From NCBI RefSeq assembly GCF_029688865.1, contig NZ_JARUKV010000019.1, forward strand, positions 1 through 64,000: 64,000 nt of DNA, written 5' to 3'. The stretch comes from Natronococcus sp. A-GB7. GTDB lineage: Archaea > Halobacteriota > Halobacteria > Halobacteriales > Natrialbaceae. The notes beneath the pieces were generated by a model. It searched no databases and was not told the origin of the DNA. It saw only the letters and a list, made by a program, of their open reading frames with translations. This document shows, piece by piece, positions 15,918 to 25,510 of the stretch. The position numbers and the translations under genes were made by a program. Each line of letters begins with the position of its first letter. Positions within the stretch are counted from its first letter, which is position 1.

Positions 15918-17032
15918 CAGTCGCCCACCTCCTCGGTGGCCGCAGGCGGTTCCTGTGGCGCCGGTGACGGATCGGCGTCCTCGCGGTACTCGACGATGTA
16001 CTCGTGAAGCCGCGGAGCGACCCCCTCCGGCATCACGAGGACGACGAACATCAGCAGCGAGCCGATCAACACGAGCGCCCACTCGCTGCCCGAGAGCGCG
16101 AGCCGGTAGTCGACGAACTGGATCGCGAGGGCGGCCCCGACGGTGCCGATCAGCGAGGTCCGGCCGCCGACGCTGGCCCAGACGACCGGCAGCGCCGCGG
16201 CGGTGATCCCGAAGACGCTCGGATCGACGTAGTTGTTCTGCGTGGTAAAGAGCACGCCGCCGAGGCCGGCGATCGCTCCGCCGATCGTGAAGACGACGAG
16301 CTTGATGAACGTCGTGTCGTAGCCGAACATCGCCGTCCGGTCCTCGTCCTCGCGGGTCGCGACCATCGCGTAGCCGAACTGACTGTTGACGAGCGCGCGC
16401 AGCCCGAGGTAGGTCGCCACGAGCGCACCCAGCGTGACGTAGTAGTGACCGAGGAGCCCGATCTCGACCCCGGTCGAGCCGATCCCGACGGCGAGATCGG
16501 GGACGCCGCTCATCCCGTTGAACCCGCCCAACCGAGCGTCGCCGATCGCCCACTCGCCGCCCGCCGTCTGGCCCATGAACGTGTACAGGACCAGTGCGAC
16601 GACCAGCGTGAGGATCGTCACGTAGACGTCACGGACCCCGCCGTAGAACATGAAGTAGCCAAGCGCCGCGGCGAAGGCCGTCGAGACGGCGATCGCCGCG
16701 AGCAGCGCGAGCGTCAGCCCGGTCAACGTCGCGGCGTTGATCGCGACGATCCCGAACGCGTAGCCGGCGACGCCGAAGAAGGCGACCTGCCCGAAGCTGA
16801 GGATGCCGCAGTAGCCCCAGATGAAGGCGAGACTCATCCCCAGCAGGGCGTAGGCGAGAAACACCGCGCCGACCTCCGCGGCGTAGAGCCCGAAGAGAAC
16901 GGGCAGCGCCGCGAGGGCCACGACGGCGACCGCGAAGCCGAGCCAGAACGCCGGTGAGTTCCCCATCGTGTTCGGCCCCTCGAACGGCCGCCGGACGGCG
17001 GCGAGCGGCCCGTCGCTCGAGCCGACGCTCAC
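15917..17032 (-). CDS. urtC: urea/amide ABC transporter permease UrtC
   Basis: 371 residues with about ten membrane segments, LivM-type. AFIWGYCGILSFGQVAFFG (about 68-86) is the conserved early motif, ATREDEDRTAMFGYDTTFIKL (about 222-242) the cytoplasmic coupling loop that contacts the ATPase, and the tail (about 350-371) is Pro/Glu-rich. The GTG at 17032 overlaps the urtB stop (GTGA), which favours it; an in-frame ATG at 16966 (MGNSPAFWLG) is the alternative and would remove 22 residues. It is one half of the Urt membrane channel. Confidence 0.9.
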   Translation of the reverse strand: MSVGSSDGPLAAVRRPFEGPNTMGNSPAFWLGFAVAVVALAALPVLFGLYAAEVGAVFLAYALLGMSLAFIWGYCGILSFGQVAFFGVAGYAFGIVAINAATLTGLTLALLAAIAVSTAFAAALGYFMFYGGVRDVYVTILTLVVALVLYTFMGQTAGGEWAIGDARLGGFNGMSGVPDLAVGIGSTGVEIGLLGHYYVTLGALVATYLGLRALVNSQFGYAMVATREDEDRTAMFGYDTTFIKLVVFTIGGAIAGLGGVLFTTQNNYVDPSVFGITAAALPVVWASVGGRTSLIGTVGAALAIQFVDYRLALSGSEWALVLIGSLLMFVVLVMPEGVAPRLHEYIVEYREDADPSPAPQEPPAATEEVGD

Positions 17033-17910
17033 TGGCTCTCACCCCGGTTCTCGCGCCAGTCGGCGAGCAGTCCCGTGATCCCGTCGGGCATCAGTCGGAT
17101 GGCGATGATCGCGGCGATCAGCATCGCGACCTGTCCCATGAAGGTGCCGGCGACGTTCGTCACGGCGGCGTTGACCGTCCCGAGGAGGCCGCTGGCGAGG
17201 ACGGTTCCGACGAGGACCGAGGCGCCGCCGACGACGACGGCGACGAACGCCTCGATCAGGAAGCCGGTGCCGTACTCGGGCGTGACCGTCAGCACGGGCG
17301 CGTACAGCGCCCCCGCGAGGCCCGCCAATCCGGAGCCGATAGCGAACGTCGACATGTACATTCGGTCGGTGTCGACGCCCATGCTGCGGGCGGTCGACTC
17401 GTCCTGCATCGTCGCGCGGGCGCGGACCCCGAAGTCGGTCCACATGAACAGCGCGTACAGCCCGCCGAGCACCCCGACCGCGACGACCGCGAGGACGAGG
17501 TAGTAGACGGGGCCGTCGACGACCGGGAGCTGCCCGAACGGGATCCCGATCCCCGGAGCGGTGTTGCCGAAGGCGATCCGCGTGAGCTGGATCATCACGA
17601 GGCTGATCCCCCAGGTGACGACCATCGAGTCGAGCAGGCGTCCGTAGAGGTGGCGGATGATCAGCCGCTCGAGGACGAGCCCGTAGACCGCCGTCAGCAC
17701 GACGCCGGAGAGCATCGCCAGCGGGAGCGGGAGCCCCGCAGCGAAGGTGAACGTCGTCGCGTACGCGCCGACGAGGATGAACTCCCCGTGGGCGAGGTTG
17801 ATGATCCCCATCATGCCGAAGATCACCGCCAGCCCGACCGTCGCCAGCACGATGAACGCGAAGATCTCGACGAACTCGAAGCCGAAGTTCAGCAGTCCTG
17901 TCCCCGTCAT
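17029..17910 (-). CDS. urtB: urea/amide ABC transporter permease UrtB
   Basis: 293 residues, LivH-type permease with about eight membrane segments. GMMGIINLAHGEFILVGAY (about 32-50) is the family motif, and RATMQDESTARSMGVDTDRMY (about 163-183) is the coupling helix segment with the conserved acidic/Gly pattern. The ATG lies 1 bp after the urtA stop, so it belongs to the same transcript. With UrtC it forms the channel for urea or amides. Confidence 0.9.
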   Translation of the reverse strand: MTGTGLLNFGFEFVEIFAFIVLATVGLAVIFGMMGIINLAHGEFILVGAYATTFTFAAGLPLPLAMLSGVVLTAVYGLVLERLIIRHLYGRLLDSMVVTWGISLVMIQLTRIAFGNTAPGIGIPFGQLPVVDGPVYYLVLAVVAVGVLGGLYALFMWTDFGVRARATMQDESTARSMGVDTDRMYMSTFAIGSGLAGLAGALYAPVLTVTPEYGTGFLIEAFVAVVVGGASVLVGTVLASGLLGTVNAAVTNVAGTFMGQVAMLIAAIIAIRLMPDGITGLLADWRENRGESQ

Positions 17911-17911
17911 C

Positions 17912-19186
17912 TCAGGCCCCCTCCGAGAGCGCGTCGGGTTCGTACTGGGTCCGTTCCGTCTCGCTCGTCAGATCGCACCCGACCTCCTCGAGGAAGACCG
18001 GCTCGATCGTCCGCGGTTCGTCGAAGGTGATCTCGTGGTTCTCGTCAGCGTGTGCGATACGCATGTTGTGGTTCATATGGTGGGTGGTCGGATCGAGCGA
18101 GACGTCGCCCTCCGGAGCCTCGACCTCGAGTCCGGACTCGAGGGCCTCGATCACGGCCGCCTGGTCGAACGTCCCAGCGCGTTCAACGGCCTCCTTGTAG
18201 AGGTAGACCGAGAAGTAGTTGTTCTGGGCTTCCTGGTTGATGTACTCCGCGTCGTCCCAGCGCTCGTAGTAGCGCTCGACGAACGCCTCGTTGCGGTCGG
18301 TCGGCAGCTCCTCCATGTAGTTGACGCCGGCGTAGACGTCCTCCAGGGCGGGTGGATCGATCCGCAGGTGTTCGCGCTCCTGGGCCATGTTCGTCGAGGT
18401 GCCGATCGGGACGTCGGTGAGCCCGCTGGCCAGGCGCTGCTCGTAGAACGCCGAGTGGTCCTGTCCCACGAGCATCGACATCACGAAGTCCGGCTCCGCC
18501 GACTGGATGTTGTTGATCGTCGACCCGAACTGGGACTCGTCTAACGGGATGTACTCCTCGCCGACGACCTCGGCGCCGTGTTCCTCGGCGATGAGCTTCA
18601 CCCACTCTCCCGAGAGCTGGCCGAAGTTGTAGTCCGCGGCGACCGTGTAGATCTCGTTGCCGTACTCCTCGATCATGTGCGGAACGACGGCGCCGAGCTG
18701 CTGGCGGGCCGTCGCCCCCAGCGGGAAGACGGTCTTGTCGCAGACGCCGCCCTCGTACTGTGTCGTGTAGAAGTACAGCTGGTCGTGTTCGTTGATCAGC
18801 GGCCGGATCGCCTCCCGGGTCGCGCTCGAGTACCCTGCCCACAACACGTCGGCGTCCTCCTGATAGATCGCGTGGCGGGCGAGATCCTGGTAGCGCATGT
18901 TGTCGGACTGCGGGTCGGGAGCGAAGACCTCGAGCTCCTCGCCGAGGATCCCCCCATCGCGATTGATCTCCTCGATCGCGAGCTTCGTCGTCCGGTACTT
19001 CGCCGTCCCCGTCAGCGCGAACGTCCCGGACCGGTCCTCGAGGACGGCGGCCGTCGGGTTCGAGCCGCCGTCCTGCATCCCCAGGATGGCGCCCTCGCCG
19101 ACGCAGCCGGCGGTGGCCGCCAGCGCGCCGGCCGAGCCGGCCGCGAGCACCGAACGGCGGGTGAGCGACCGTTCGGTCACGAACAC
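17912..19186 (-). CDS. urtA: urea/amide-binding lipoprotein UrtA
   Basis: 424 residues. The N-terminus carries a twin-arginine signal (TRRSVLAAG) and a lipobox ending ATAGC (Cys28), so the mature protein is a lipid-anchored binding protein. The type I periplasmic-binding fold of the LivK/UrtA/AmiC group is seen in GTFALTGTAKYRTTKLAIEEIN, VLWAGYSSATREAIRPL and FPLGATARQQLGAVVPHM. The start is one of two GTG codons, 19186 or 19180; an ATG is absent. The 19186 form lies just downstream of an AT-rich box near 19211-19221. It is the first gene of urtABCDE and divergent from the metal-binding lipoprotein and urease genes. Confidence 0.9.
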   Translation of the reverse strand: MFVTERSLTRRSVLAAGSAGALAATAGCVGEGAILGMQDGGSNPTAAVLEDRSGTFALTGTAKYRTTKLAIEEINRDGGILGEELEVFAPDPQSDNMRYQDLARHAIYQEDADVLWAGYSSATREAIRPLINEHDQLYFYTTQYEGGVCDKTVFPLGATARQQLGAVVPHMIEEYGNEIYTVAADYNFGQLSGEWVKLIAEEHGAEVVGEEYIPLDESQFGSTINNIQSAEPDFVMSMLVGQDHSAFYEQRLASGLTDVPIGTSTNMAQEREHLRIDPPALEDVYAGVNYMEELPTDRNEAFVERYYERWDDAEYINQEAQNNYFSVYLYKEAVERAGTFDQAAVIEALESGLEVEAPEGDVSLDPTTHHMNHNMRIAHADENHEITFDEPRTIEPVFLEEVGCDLTSETERTQYEPDALSEGA

Positions 19187-19658
19187 GCCTCCGATCCCCC
19201 AGACCCTTTAGACAAATATGCTAGTCTGTCAACCTTATCTCCGAGATAGGGTGACGTTCGTCCAATTGTCATCTCTGTTCACCGGACTCTATCACTAATA
19301 TAAAAGCGTTTCCTGCCAACAGTACAACGTCACCCCCGATAATCGGTCATCGGTAAGGGCACTAATATACTGAACGAACGTCGTCTCGAGAGGGCTCTAG
19401 TCTATATCCGTCGAGTTTTCCGAGGAGGGTGCGCCAGAACCCTGGACACCGACCGGATCCGCTCGAGCAACGGCGAGAACCCCAGAGGGCCCGAAGCTTC
19501 AAACTGAACGCCGCCAGCGTCCGGGTGATCGGCCCCGGCGAGTTCTGGACGAACGCCGAATACGGAAGCCTCGACGAAACCCGGCCGAGCGACCGTCTAA
19601 AGCAGTATTACCCGAGACGGGGGATATATGTGGGATCGGTGGCGAGCAACGAGTATCG
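19187..19658. other. divergent control region between urtA and the urease side
   Basis: 472 bp without a convincing gene; a 77-codon frame at 19429 lacks coding character. It holds a near-perfect inverted repeat at 19233-19251, TATA-like boxes for urtA near 19211-19221 and 19291-19305 (minus strand), and GGATATATG near 19622 for the plus-strand lipoprotein gene. Several AT-rich islands (19290-19310, 19360-19375) suggest more than one promoter. The size and the AT islands make it the most likely place for nitrogen or urea control. Confidence 0.5.
19233..19251. promoter_or_regulatory. inverted repeat upstream of urtA, possible operator
   Basis: CCTTATCTC and GAGATAGGG, 9-bp arms with one mismatch around a single base. 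It lies about 50 bp upstream of the urtA start and just upstream of the proximal TATA-like box, so a bound protein could activate or block transcription. The binding protein is unknown. Confidence 0.4.
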
Positions 19659-21038
19659 ATGAATCACGGACGACGCGACGTGTTGGGTGCGGCGGGCGGG
19701 TTCTGTGTGGCCGCCCTCGCCGGCTGTCTGGACGAACCGGCGGGTGACGAGGACGCGCCGGACGACGATCTGTACGCGTCGTTCTTTACGCTCGCGGAGT
19801 TCACCGCCGCGGTTGCCGGCGACGGAACGACGGTCGAGAACGCCGTCCCCGACGGCGAACACGGCCACGGCTGGGAGCCGCCGTCGACGCTCGTGCCCGA
19901 AATCTCCGAGGCCGACGCCTTCGTCTACCTCGACGCCGAAGGGTTCCAGCACTGGGTCGACGACGCCGTCCCCGAACTCGAGGACGAGTCCGACCTCGCG
20001 CTGATCGACGCGCTCGCGGGGATCGACCTCCTCGAGTACGACGACGATCACGACCACGGCCACGGTCACGGCGAGGACGACCGCGTCGAGGAGCTCGCCG
20101 TCGGCGAACTCATCCTGCTCGAGGGCAACGAGGCGGTCGCGTACGCACACGGCGATCACTGGCACGACGACCCGCTGTCGATCCCGCTCGAGGACTCACG
20201 TTCGGTGACCGTCGTCGCCGAGACCGACGACGGTGAGGAACTCGAGTTCGGCGAGACGTACGCGCTGGCCGTTCGGACGGCCGACGGCCACGGCGACGAC
20301 GCCCTCGTGTACGAGGTCGAGGGCGACGCGATCGCGTTCGAGGGGTTCGAGGACGAGTTCACCGAACTCGTCGTCCAGGTGCTCGAGGACGACGACGTCG
20401 TCTGGGAGGCGCCCCCGCTCGAGACCGAGGTCGGCGAACACGAGCACGGACATGGGGATCACGACCACGACAACGGACACAACCACAGTCACGGCGAGTA
20501 TGACGCGAAGTTCTTCTCCGATCCCGCGCTCGCCCAGCGGGGAGTAGAGAACGTCCGCGACGGGCTGATCGCGATCGATCCGGACAACGAGGCGACCTAC
20601 GAGGAGAACGCCGCGGGCTACCTCGAGGAGCTGACGGCCCTCCACGAGGAGTACCAGGAGCGCCTTTCCGACCGGACACACGACGCCGTCGTGCTGGCCG
20701 GCCACGACTCCTTCCAGTACCTCGGCGAGCGCTACGGGTTCGAGATCCACACTCCAGTGGGACTCTCGCCCGACGCCGCACCCTCGAGCGAGGAGATCGC
20801 CGACACCGTCGCCTTCCTCGAGGAGCGGGGGATCGAGTACGTGCTCTGGGACTACTTCGACGGCGACCGCCTCGCCGAGACGATCGCGGAGGAGGCCGAC
20901 ACCGTCGAGGACACGCTGATGGTCTCACCCGCCGAGAGCACGATCGACGACTGGCAGGAAGCCGGGTACGGCGACTACCTGGGACAGATGCGCGAGATCA
21001 ACCTCCCCGCGTTCGAGACGGCTCTCGGCGCGGAGTGA
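19659..21038 (+). CDS. ZnuA-like metal-binding lipoprotein with inserted His-rich domain
   Basis: 459 residues. A Tat-type signal (GRRDVLGAAG) with lipobox ALAGC (Cys23) anchors it outside the cell. Cluster A-1 metal-binding lobes flank a long insert: the N-lobe with GHGWEP at 69-74, and the C-lobe with GHDSFQYLGERYGFEIHTPVG (about 348-368). The insert, about residues 130-280, begins and ends in His-rich runs (DHDHGHGHG, then HEHGHGDHDH...) and holds a beta-like domain with HGDHWHDD at 164-171. The usual DPHxWLDP ligand motif is AKFFSDP here, so one normal His ligand is missing. No permease or ATPase is adjacent. Position between urt and ure genes suggests nickel or zinc capture for urease; this is inference. 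Confidence 0.8.
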   Translation: MNHGRRDVLGAAGGFCVAALAGCLDEPAGDEDAPDDDLYASFFTLAEFTAAVAGDGTTVENAVPDGEHGHGWEPPSTLVPEISEADAFVYLDAEGFQHWVDDAVPELEDESDLALIDALAGIDLLEYDDDHDHGHGHGEDDRVEELAVGELILLEGNEAVAYAHGDHWHDDPLSIPLEDSRSVTVVAETDDGEELEFGETYALAVRTADGHGDDALVYEVEGDAIAFEGFEDEFTELVVQVLEDDDVVWEAPPLETEVGEHEHGHGDHDHDNGHNHSHGEYDAKFFSDPALAQRGVENVRDGLIAIDPDNEATYEENAAGYLEELTALHEEYQERLSDRTHDAVVLAGHDSFQYLGERYGFEIHTPVGLSPDAAPSSEEIADTVAFLEERGIEYVLWDYFDGDRLAETIAEEADTVEDTLMVSPAESTIDDWQEAGYGDYLGQMREINLPAFETALGAE

Positions 21039-21238
21039 CCGACGGCGCTCGACCCGTTTGGAACTGTCCAGTTTTCTCTCAATAGTCGGCAGATAGGTGA
21101 CCGAATAGTTTGATATTGGGCGAAATCCCGACCAAACAACTCAATACTGCAAATATTGTTGTAACAGCGTCCATTAGGGTGTCGCCTTTCGAAGGGCGGC
21201 GTGATGAACGAACGCTCGAGCGTCGCGGTGATCGATCG

Positions 21239-21652
21239 ATGAGCGGGATCGTCCCGGGCGAGTTGTTGCCGTCCGACGAGCCGGTTCGAATCAACGAAGG
21301 TCGGGAGACGACGGCCGTCACGGTCGAGAACACCGGCGATCGGCCGGTACAGGTCGGTTCGCACTTCCACTTCTTCGAAATAAATCCCGGTCTTCGTTTC
21401 GACCGGGAGCGGGCGTACGGGTTCCGACTGAACGTGCCAGCGGGAACGGCTGTCCGGTTCGAGCCGGGTCAGGAACGCGAGGTCGAGCTGGTCGCGATCG
21501 GCGGCGACCGGATCGTCCGCGGGATGAGCGGACTGGTCGAGGGACCGCTGGACGACGAAGACGTTCGGGAGCGCGCGCTCGAGCGGGCTCGTGAACGGGG
21601 GTTCCTCGGGGTCGACGCCGAGGAGTCGGCGGCCGGAGGGAACGGGCGATGA
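21239..21652 (+). CDS. ureB: urease beta subunit
   Basis: 137 residues. [22 protein letters not shown], then [26 protein letters not shown], are the standard UreB core; the acidic/Arg-rich C-terminal extension (about 105-137) is longer than in most bacteria. The ATG at 21239 gives the usual N-terminus; the open frame upstream (to 21110) lies in an AT-rich promoter stretch and is not family-like. It is a structural subunit of the nickel enzyme that hydrolyses urea to ammonia and carbamate. The stop overlaps the ureC start (ATGA). Confidence 0.95.
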   Translation: MSGIVPGELLPSDEPVRINEGRETTAVTVENTGDRPVQVGSHFHFFEINPGLRFDRERAYGFRLNVPAGTAVRFEPGQEREVELVAIGGDRIVRGMSGLVEGPLDDEDVRERALERARERGFLGVDAEESAAGGNGR

Positions 21653-23355
21653 GCCGCGAGCTCTCCCGACGCGAGTACACGGACCTGTTCGGCGCGACCG
21701 AGGGCGATCGGGTCAGGCTCGGCGATACGAACCTGCTGGCGAGGATCGAGACCGACTACGGCACGCCCGGCGAGGAGGCCGTCTTCGGCGGCGGGAAGAC
21801 GATGCGCGACGGGATGGGGATGCAGTCGGGGACGACTCAGGCCGAGGGCGCGCTGGACTGGGCCTTTACCAACGTCGTGATCATCGATCCGGTGCTGGGC
21901 GTCTGTAAGGGCGACATCGGGGTTCGGAACGGGAAAATCGTCGGTGTCGGCAAGGCCGGCAACCCCGACGCGATGGACGGCGTCGACATGGTGATCGGTC
22001 CGAGCACCGACACGATCCCCGCCGACGGCCTGATCGCGACACCCGGGGCGCTCGACATCCACGTCCACTTCAACAGTCCGCAGCTGGTCGACCACGCGCT
22101 CGGTTCGGGGGTTACGACGATGCTCGGAGGCGGGTTCGGCGGCGGGGCGACGACCTGCACGCCGGGCCCGGAGAACGTCAAACGGTTCCTCCAGGCCGCC
22201 GAGGACTGGCCCGTCAACGTCGGCTTCTACGGCAAGGGCAACAGCAGTCGTCCCGAGGGGCTGCGCGAACAGGTCGAGGCCGGCGCCTGCGGCCTCAAGC
22301 TCCACGAGGACTGGGGGTCGACCCCCGCGGCGATCGACACCTGTCTCGACGTCGCCGACGAGGAAGACGTCCAGGTCTGTATCCACACCGACACCCTGAA
22401 CGAGTCGGGGTTCGTCGAGGACACCTTCGCGGCCATCGACGGGCGGGCGATCCACACCTTCCACATCGAGGGTGCCGGCGGCGGCCACGCGCCCGACGTC
22501 CTCGAGCTGATCGGCCACGAACACATGCTCCCCTCGTCGACGAACCCGTCGATGCCCTACACCGAGAACACGTTCGACGAGCACCTGGACATGGTGATGG
22601 TCTGCCACCACCTCAACCCCGACGTCCCCGAGGACGTCGCCTTCGCCGAGTCGCGCATCCGCGCGGAGACGCTTGGCGCCGAGGACGTCCTCCACGATAC
22701 GGGCGCGATCAGCATGATGACCTCCGACTCCCAGGCGATGGGCCGGATGGCGGAGGTCATCAGTCGGACGTGGCAGACCGCCCACAAGATGAAGGCCCAG
22801 CGGGGGCCGCTCGAGGCCGACGAGGGCACCGACGCGGACAACGCCCGAATCGAGCGCTACGTCGCCAAGTACACGATCAACCCGGCGATCACGGCTGGGA
22901 TCGACGACTACGTCGGCTCGCTCGAGCCGGGCAAGCTCGCCGACGTCGCGCTGTGGGATCCCGCCTTCTTCGGCGTGAAGCCGAAGGCCGTGATCAAGGG
23001 GGGGTTCCCGGTCTGGTCCCAGATGGGCGAGGCCAACGGCTCGCTGATGACCTGCGAGCCGATCATCGGGCGGGAACGGGCCGGCGCGCAGGGCCGAGCG
23101 AAACACGGTCTCTCGGTCTCGTTCGTCAGCGACGCCGCCTACGAGAACGGGGTCGGCGACGCCTACGATCTGAAGACACCCGTCCGTCCCGTCAGCGGCA
23201 CGCGCTCCGTCAGAAAGTCGGATATGCTGCACAACGACCACTGTCCCGACGACATCGAGATCGACGCCCAGACGTTCGAAGTCGAGGTGGACGGCGAACA
23301 CGTAACCTGCGAGCCGGCCGACGAGATCCCGCTCGCACAGCGGTACCTACTCTAG
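21649..23355 (+). CDS. ureC: urease alpha (catalytic) subunit
   Basis: 568 residues, full length. All catalytic residues are present: His138 and His140 (DIHVHF), the carbamylated Lys217 (GLKLHEDWG), His246 and His272 (Ni ligands), Cys319-His320 of the mobile flap (VCHHLN) and Asp360. Residue numbers from the Lys onward match the Klebsiella enzyme. The Gly-rich segment [10 protein letters not shown] (about 160-169) is intact. Reaction: urea + H2O to ammonia + carbamate at a di-nickel centre in the cytoplasm. It is coupled to ureB by a 4-bp overlap. A large antisense frame over this gene is a GC artefact. Confidence 0.98.
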   Translation: MSRELSRREYTDLFGATEGDRVRLGDTNLLARIETDYGTPGEEAVFGGGKTMRDGMGMQSGTTQAEGALDWAFTNVVIIDPVLGVCKGDIGVRNGKIVGVGKAGNPDAMDGVDMVIGPSTDTIPADGLIATPGALDIHVHFNSPQLVDHALGSGVTTMLGGGFGGGATTCTPGPENVKRFLQAAEDWPVNVGFYGKGNSSRPEGLREQVEAGACGLKLHEDWGSTPAAIDTCLDVADEEDVQVCIHTDTLNESGFVEDTFAAIDGRAIHTFHIEGAGGGHAPDVLELIGHEHMLPSSTNPSMPYTENTFDEHLDMVMVCHHLNPDVPEDVAFAESRIRAETLGAEDVLHDTGAISMMTSDSQAMGRMAEVISRTWQTAHKMKAQRGPLEADEGTDADNARIERYVAKYTINPAITAGIDDYVGSLEPGKLADVALWDPAFFGVKPKAVIKGGFPVWSQMGEANGSLMTCEPIIGRERAGAQGRAKHGLSVSFVSDAAYENGVGDAYDLKTPVRPVSGTRSVRKSDMLHNDHCPDDIEIDAQTFEVEVDGEHVTCEPADEIPLAQRYLL

Positions 23356-23356
23356 T

Positions 23357-23452
23357 ATGTACGAACGCGACACGGAGACGACGACGATCGGAACCGAACC
23401 GACCCCGAGAGCGAACGCGGCGGACGACGAACTCGAGGTGAGTCGCGAGTGA
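23357..23452 (+). CDS. 31-codon ORF between ureC and ureA
   Basis: ATG two bases after the ureC stop, [10 protein letters not shown]...ELEVSRE, acidic with a Thr run; the TGA overlaps the GTG start of ureA (GTGA). It could be a coupling ORF that carries ribosomes from ureC to ureA, a short regulatory peptide, or simply the remnant of an N-terminal extension. It has no recognisable motif, so coding status rests only on the tight spacing. Confidence 0.35.
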   Translation: MYERDTETTTIGTEPTPRANAADDELEVSRE

Positions 23453-23895
23453 ACCTCTCGCCGAAGGAGATGGAACGGTTGACGGTCTTCATGGCCGCCG
23501 AACTCGCCCGACGGCGCAAGGATCGGGGCGTGAAACTCAACCATCCCGAGACGGTCGCGTACATCTCCGACTGGTGCTGCGAGGCCGCCCGCGAGGGGAA
23601 GTCCGTCTCGCGGATCCGCTCGGAGGCCACGCAGCTGCTCACCCGCGAGGACGTGATGGACGGCGTCCCCGAGCTGGTCGAGATGATCCAGGTCGAACCC
23701 GTCTTTCCCGACGGCACCAAGCTCGTGACCGTTCACGACCCGATCCGAGCCGATAGCCGGGGGCAGCTCGAGACCGTCGATCCCGACCCGGGCGAGGAAC
23801 TCGCGGTCGGAGAGACTGACGAGCCGGGCGAGAGCAAGGGCAGCGAGGCCCACGAGACCGGCGGCGGGCCGGAGCCCACGGAGGGTGACGACTGA
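23449..23895 (+). CDS. ureA: urease gamma subunit with acidic C-terminal tail
   Basis: 148 residues. [34 protein letters not shown], then [18 protein letters not shown] and [18 protein letters not shown], are the standard UreA core (about 1-100). The last 45 residues (from [15 protein letters not shown]) are an acidic, Gly/Glu-rich extension not present in the ~100-residue bacterial subunit. The GTG start is set by the family N-terminus and overlaps the preceding small ORF. Its stop touches the ureG ATG by one base. Structural subunit of urease. Confidence 0.95.
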   Translation: MNLSPKEMERLTVFMAAELARRRKDRGVKLNHPETVAYISDWCCEAAREGKSVSRIRSEATQLLTREDVMDGVPELVEMIQVEPVFPDGTKLVTVHDPIRADSRGQLETVDPDPGEELAVGETDEPGESKGSEAHETGGGPEPTEGDD

Positions 23896-24515
23896 TGGGG
23901 TACCGCGACGTCGCGAAGGTCGGCCTCGGCGGCCCCGTCGGCTCCGGAAAGACCGCGCTGGTCAAACGACTCGTTCCCGAACTCGTCGCGGAGGGGTACG
24001 AGGTCGGCGTCATCGCCAACGACATCATGACCCAGGAGGACGCCGACGTCTTCCGGGAGTCGTTCGCCGATCTGCTCCCCGCGGACCTCGTCGAGGGCGT
24101 CGAAACCGGCGCCTGCCCGCACACGGGGATCCGCGAGGATCCCTCGATGAACCTCGCGGCGATCGACGAGTTCACCGAACGCCACCCCGAGCTCGACGTC
24201 GTCCTCGTCGAGAGCGGCGGCGACAACCTCGCCGCGACGTTCAACCCCGAGCTGGCTGACTACTTCCTGTTCATCATTTCCGTGGCTGAGGGCGAGGACA
24301 TCCCCCGGAAACGGGGCCCTGGAGTCACCCAGGCGGACCTGCTGGTCGTCAACAAGACCGACCTCGCGCCCCACGTCGACGCCGACCTCGAGGTGATCGA
24401 GGCCGACGCGGGCGAGGTTCGCGGCGAGGACCCGTTCGTCTTCACCAACTGCAAGGACGGCACCGGCGTCGACGAGGTGCTCGCGCACGTCGAGCGGGAG
24501 GTGCTGTTCGCGTGA
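23895..24515 (+). CDS. ureG: urease accessory GTPase UreG
   Basis: 206 residues. Walker A GPVGSGKT at 13-20; the nickel-binding CPH at Cys74-His76 ([12 protein letters not shown]); [15 protein letters not shown] (about 101-115); base-recognition NKTD around 152-155. UreG hydrolyses GTP to deliver nickel to apo-urease within a UreD/F/G complex. It overlaps ureA by one base and ureD by four (GTGA), so the accessory genes are translated as a chain with the structural ones. Confidence 0.97.
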   Translation: MGYRDVAKVGLGGPVGSGKTALVKRLVPELVAEGYEVGVIANDIMTQEDADVFRESFADLLPADLVEGVETGACPHTGIREDPSMNLAAIDEFTERHPELDVVLVESGGDNLAATFNPELADYFLFIISVAEGEDIPRKRGPGVTQADLLVVNKTDLAPHVDADLEVIEADAGEVRGEDPFVFTNCKDGTGVDEVLAHVEREVLFA

Positions 24516-25510
24516 GCGCGGGCCACACCGCGACCGCGAGGGCGGCCCGGCTGCCGCCCGCCTTCGAGGACTATGCGGGCGAATCCCTCGCCCAGGCGCC
24601 CGCCGCCGGACCGGGCAAGGACGGGCTGCTCGAGGCGACGTTCGCCCGCACGGGTGAGGGACCGACGCGGCTCGTCCGCGACCGGGCCGAGGTTCCCTAC
24701 CACCACACCGGCACCCTCGACACCGATCCCGTGCCCGGGCTGGCGACGCTGGTCGCCCAGGAGCCTACCGGCGGGGTCGCACAGGGCGATCGCCACCGGA
24801 TGCGCCTCGAGGCTCGAGCGAACGCCCGCGCGCACGTAACAACTCAAAGCGCAACGAAGGTTCACAGCATGGACGCCAACTACGCCCACCTCGACGCCTC
24901 GCTGACCGCCGAGGCGGGGAGTTTCCTCGAGTACGTTCCCGGGCCGACGATCGTCAACGAGGACGCGCGCTGTCTGCAGACCGTTTCGGTCGACCTCGCG
25001 GACGGCGCGGTGGCGGTCGTCGCGGACGTGCTCGTCCCGGACGGGTTGAGCGATCACGAGCCGTTTAGCTTCGACCACTACCACGCACGAGTAGAGGCCC
25101 GTCGCGACGGCCGGCTGGTCTGTGCCGACGCGGTCGACCTGCGACCCGAGAAGCGCGACCCGCGGGATCCGGCCAGCGTCGGCGAGTACGGCGTCGTCGG
25201 CTCGCTGTACGTCTTCGCCCCCGACGGTGGCGACGAACGCGCTCGAGGCGCTCGAGGCGACCGCCGCGGCGAGAGCGCGACCGAGACGCTCGTCGAGAGG
25301 ATTCGAGAACGGCTCTCGGCGCTGGAGAGCGAGAGACAGACGGGTCGAGCGGTTCACGCCGGCGTCTCGGCGCTGCCCTGCGAGGCGGGCGCCGTCGTCC
25401 GGCTGCTCGGCCACCGCGAGGCCGACGTCACGGGCGCGCTTCGGGAAGCGTGGGACGAGGCGAGGCGAGAGCTTCTGGGGGTCGGCGCGCCAGCCGACCG
25501 CCGGTACTGA
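24512..25510 (+). CDS. ureD: urease accessory protein UreD
   Basis: 332 residues, UreD/UreH family. The central motifs are [29 protein letters not shown] (about 90-118) and [21 protein letters not shown] (about 137-157), the latter matching the family 'P.P..' metal-path segment, with Cys152 in it. UreD scaffolds the UreF/UreG complex on apo-urease. The GTG start overlaps the ureG stop. Longer than the ~270-residue bacterial protein, with an Arg/Glu-rich C-terminal region (about 230-300). Confidence 0.93.
   Translation: MSAGHTATARAARLPPAFEDYAGESLAQAPAAGPGKDGLLEATFARTGEGPTRLVRDRAEVPYHHTGTLDTDPVPGLATLVAQEPTGGVAQGDRHRMRLEARANARAHVTTQSATKVHSMDANYAHLDASLTAEAGSFLEYVPGPTIVNEDARCLQTVSVDLADGAVAVVADVLVPDGLSDHEPFSFDHYHARVEARRDGRLVCADAVDLRPEKRDPRDPASVGEYGVVGSLYVFAPDGGDERARGARGDRRGESATETLVERIRERLSALESERQTGRAVHAGVSALPCEAGAVVRLLGHREADVTGALREAWDEARRELLGVGAPADRRY

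Noticed and set aside
19429-19662. 77-codon frame between urtA and the lipoprotein gene
   Set aside because: Arg/Pro-rich, no start signal and no family; it overlaps the promoter of the next gene.
20030-20500. Tandem repeats (CACGGCCACGG-like) suggesting a CRISPR or satellite
   Set aside because: The repeats encode His-rich runs in the metal-binding lipoprotein; unit length varies and there are no spacers. The same holds for ureE near 26010-26130.
21469-23301. 610-codon antisense frame over ureB/ureC
   Set aside because: Long antisense frames are expected in high-GC coding DNA; it mirrors the codon structure of urease and has no motif.
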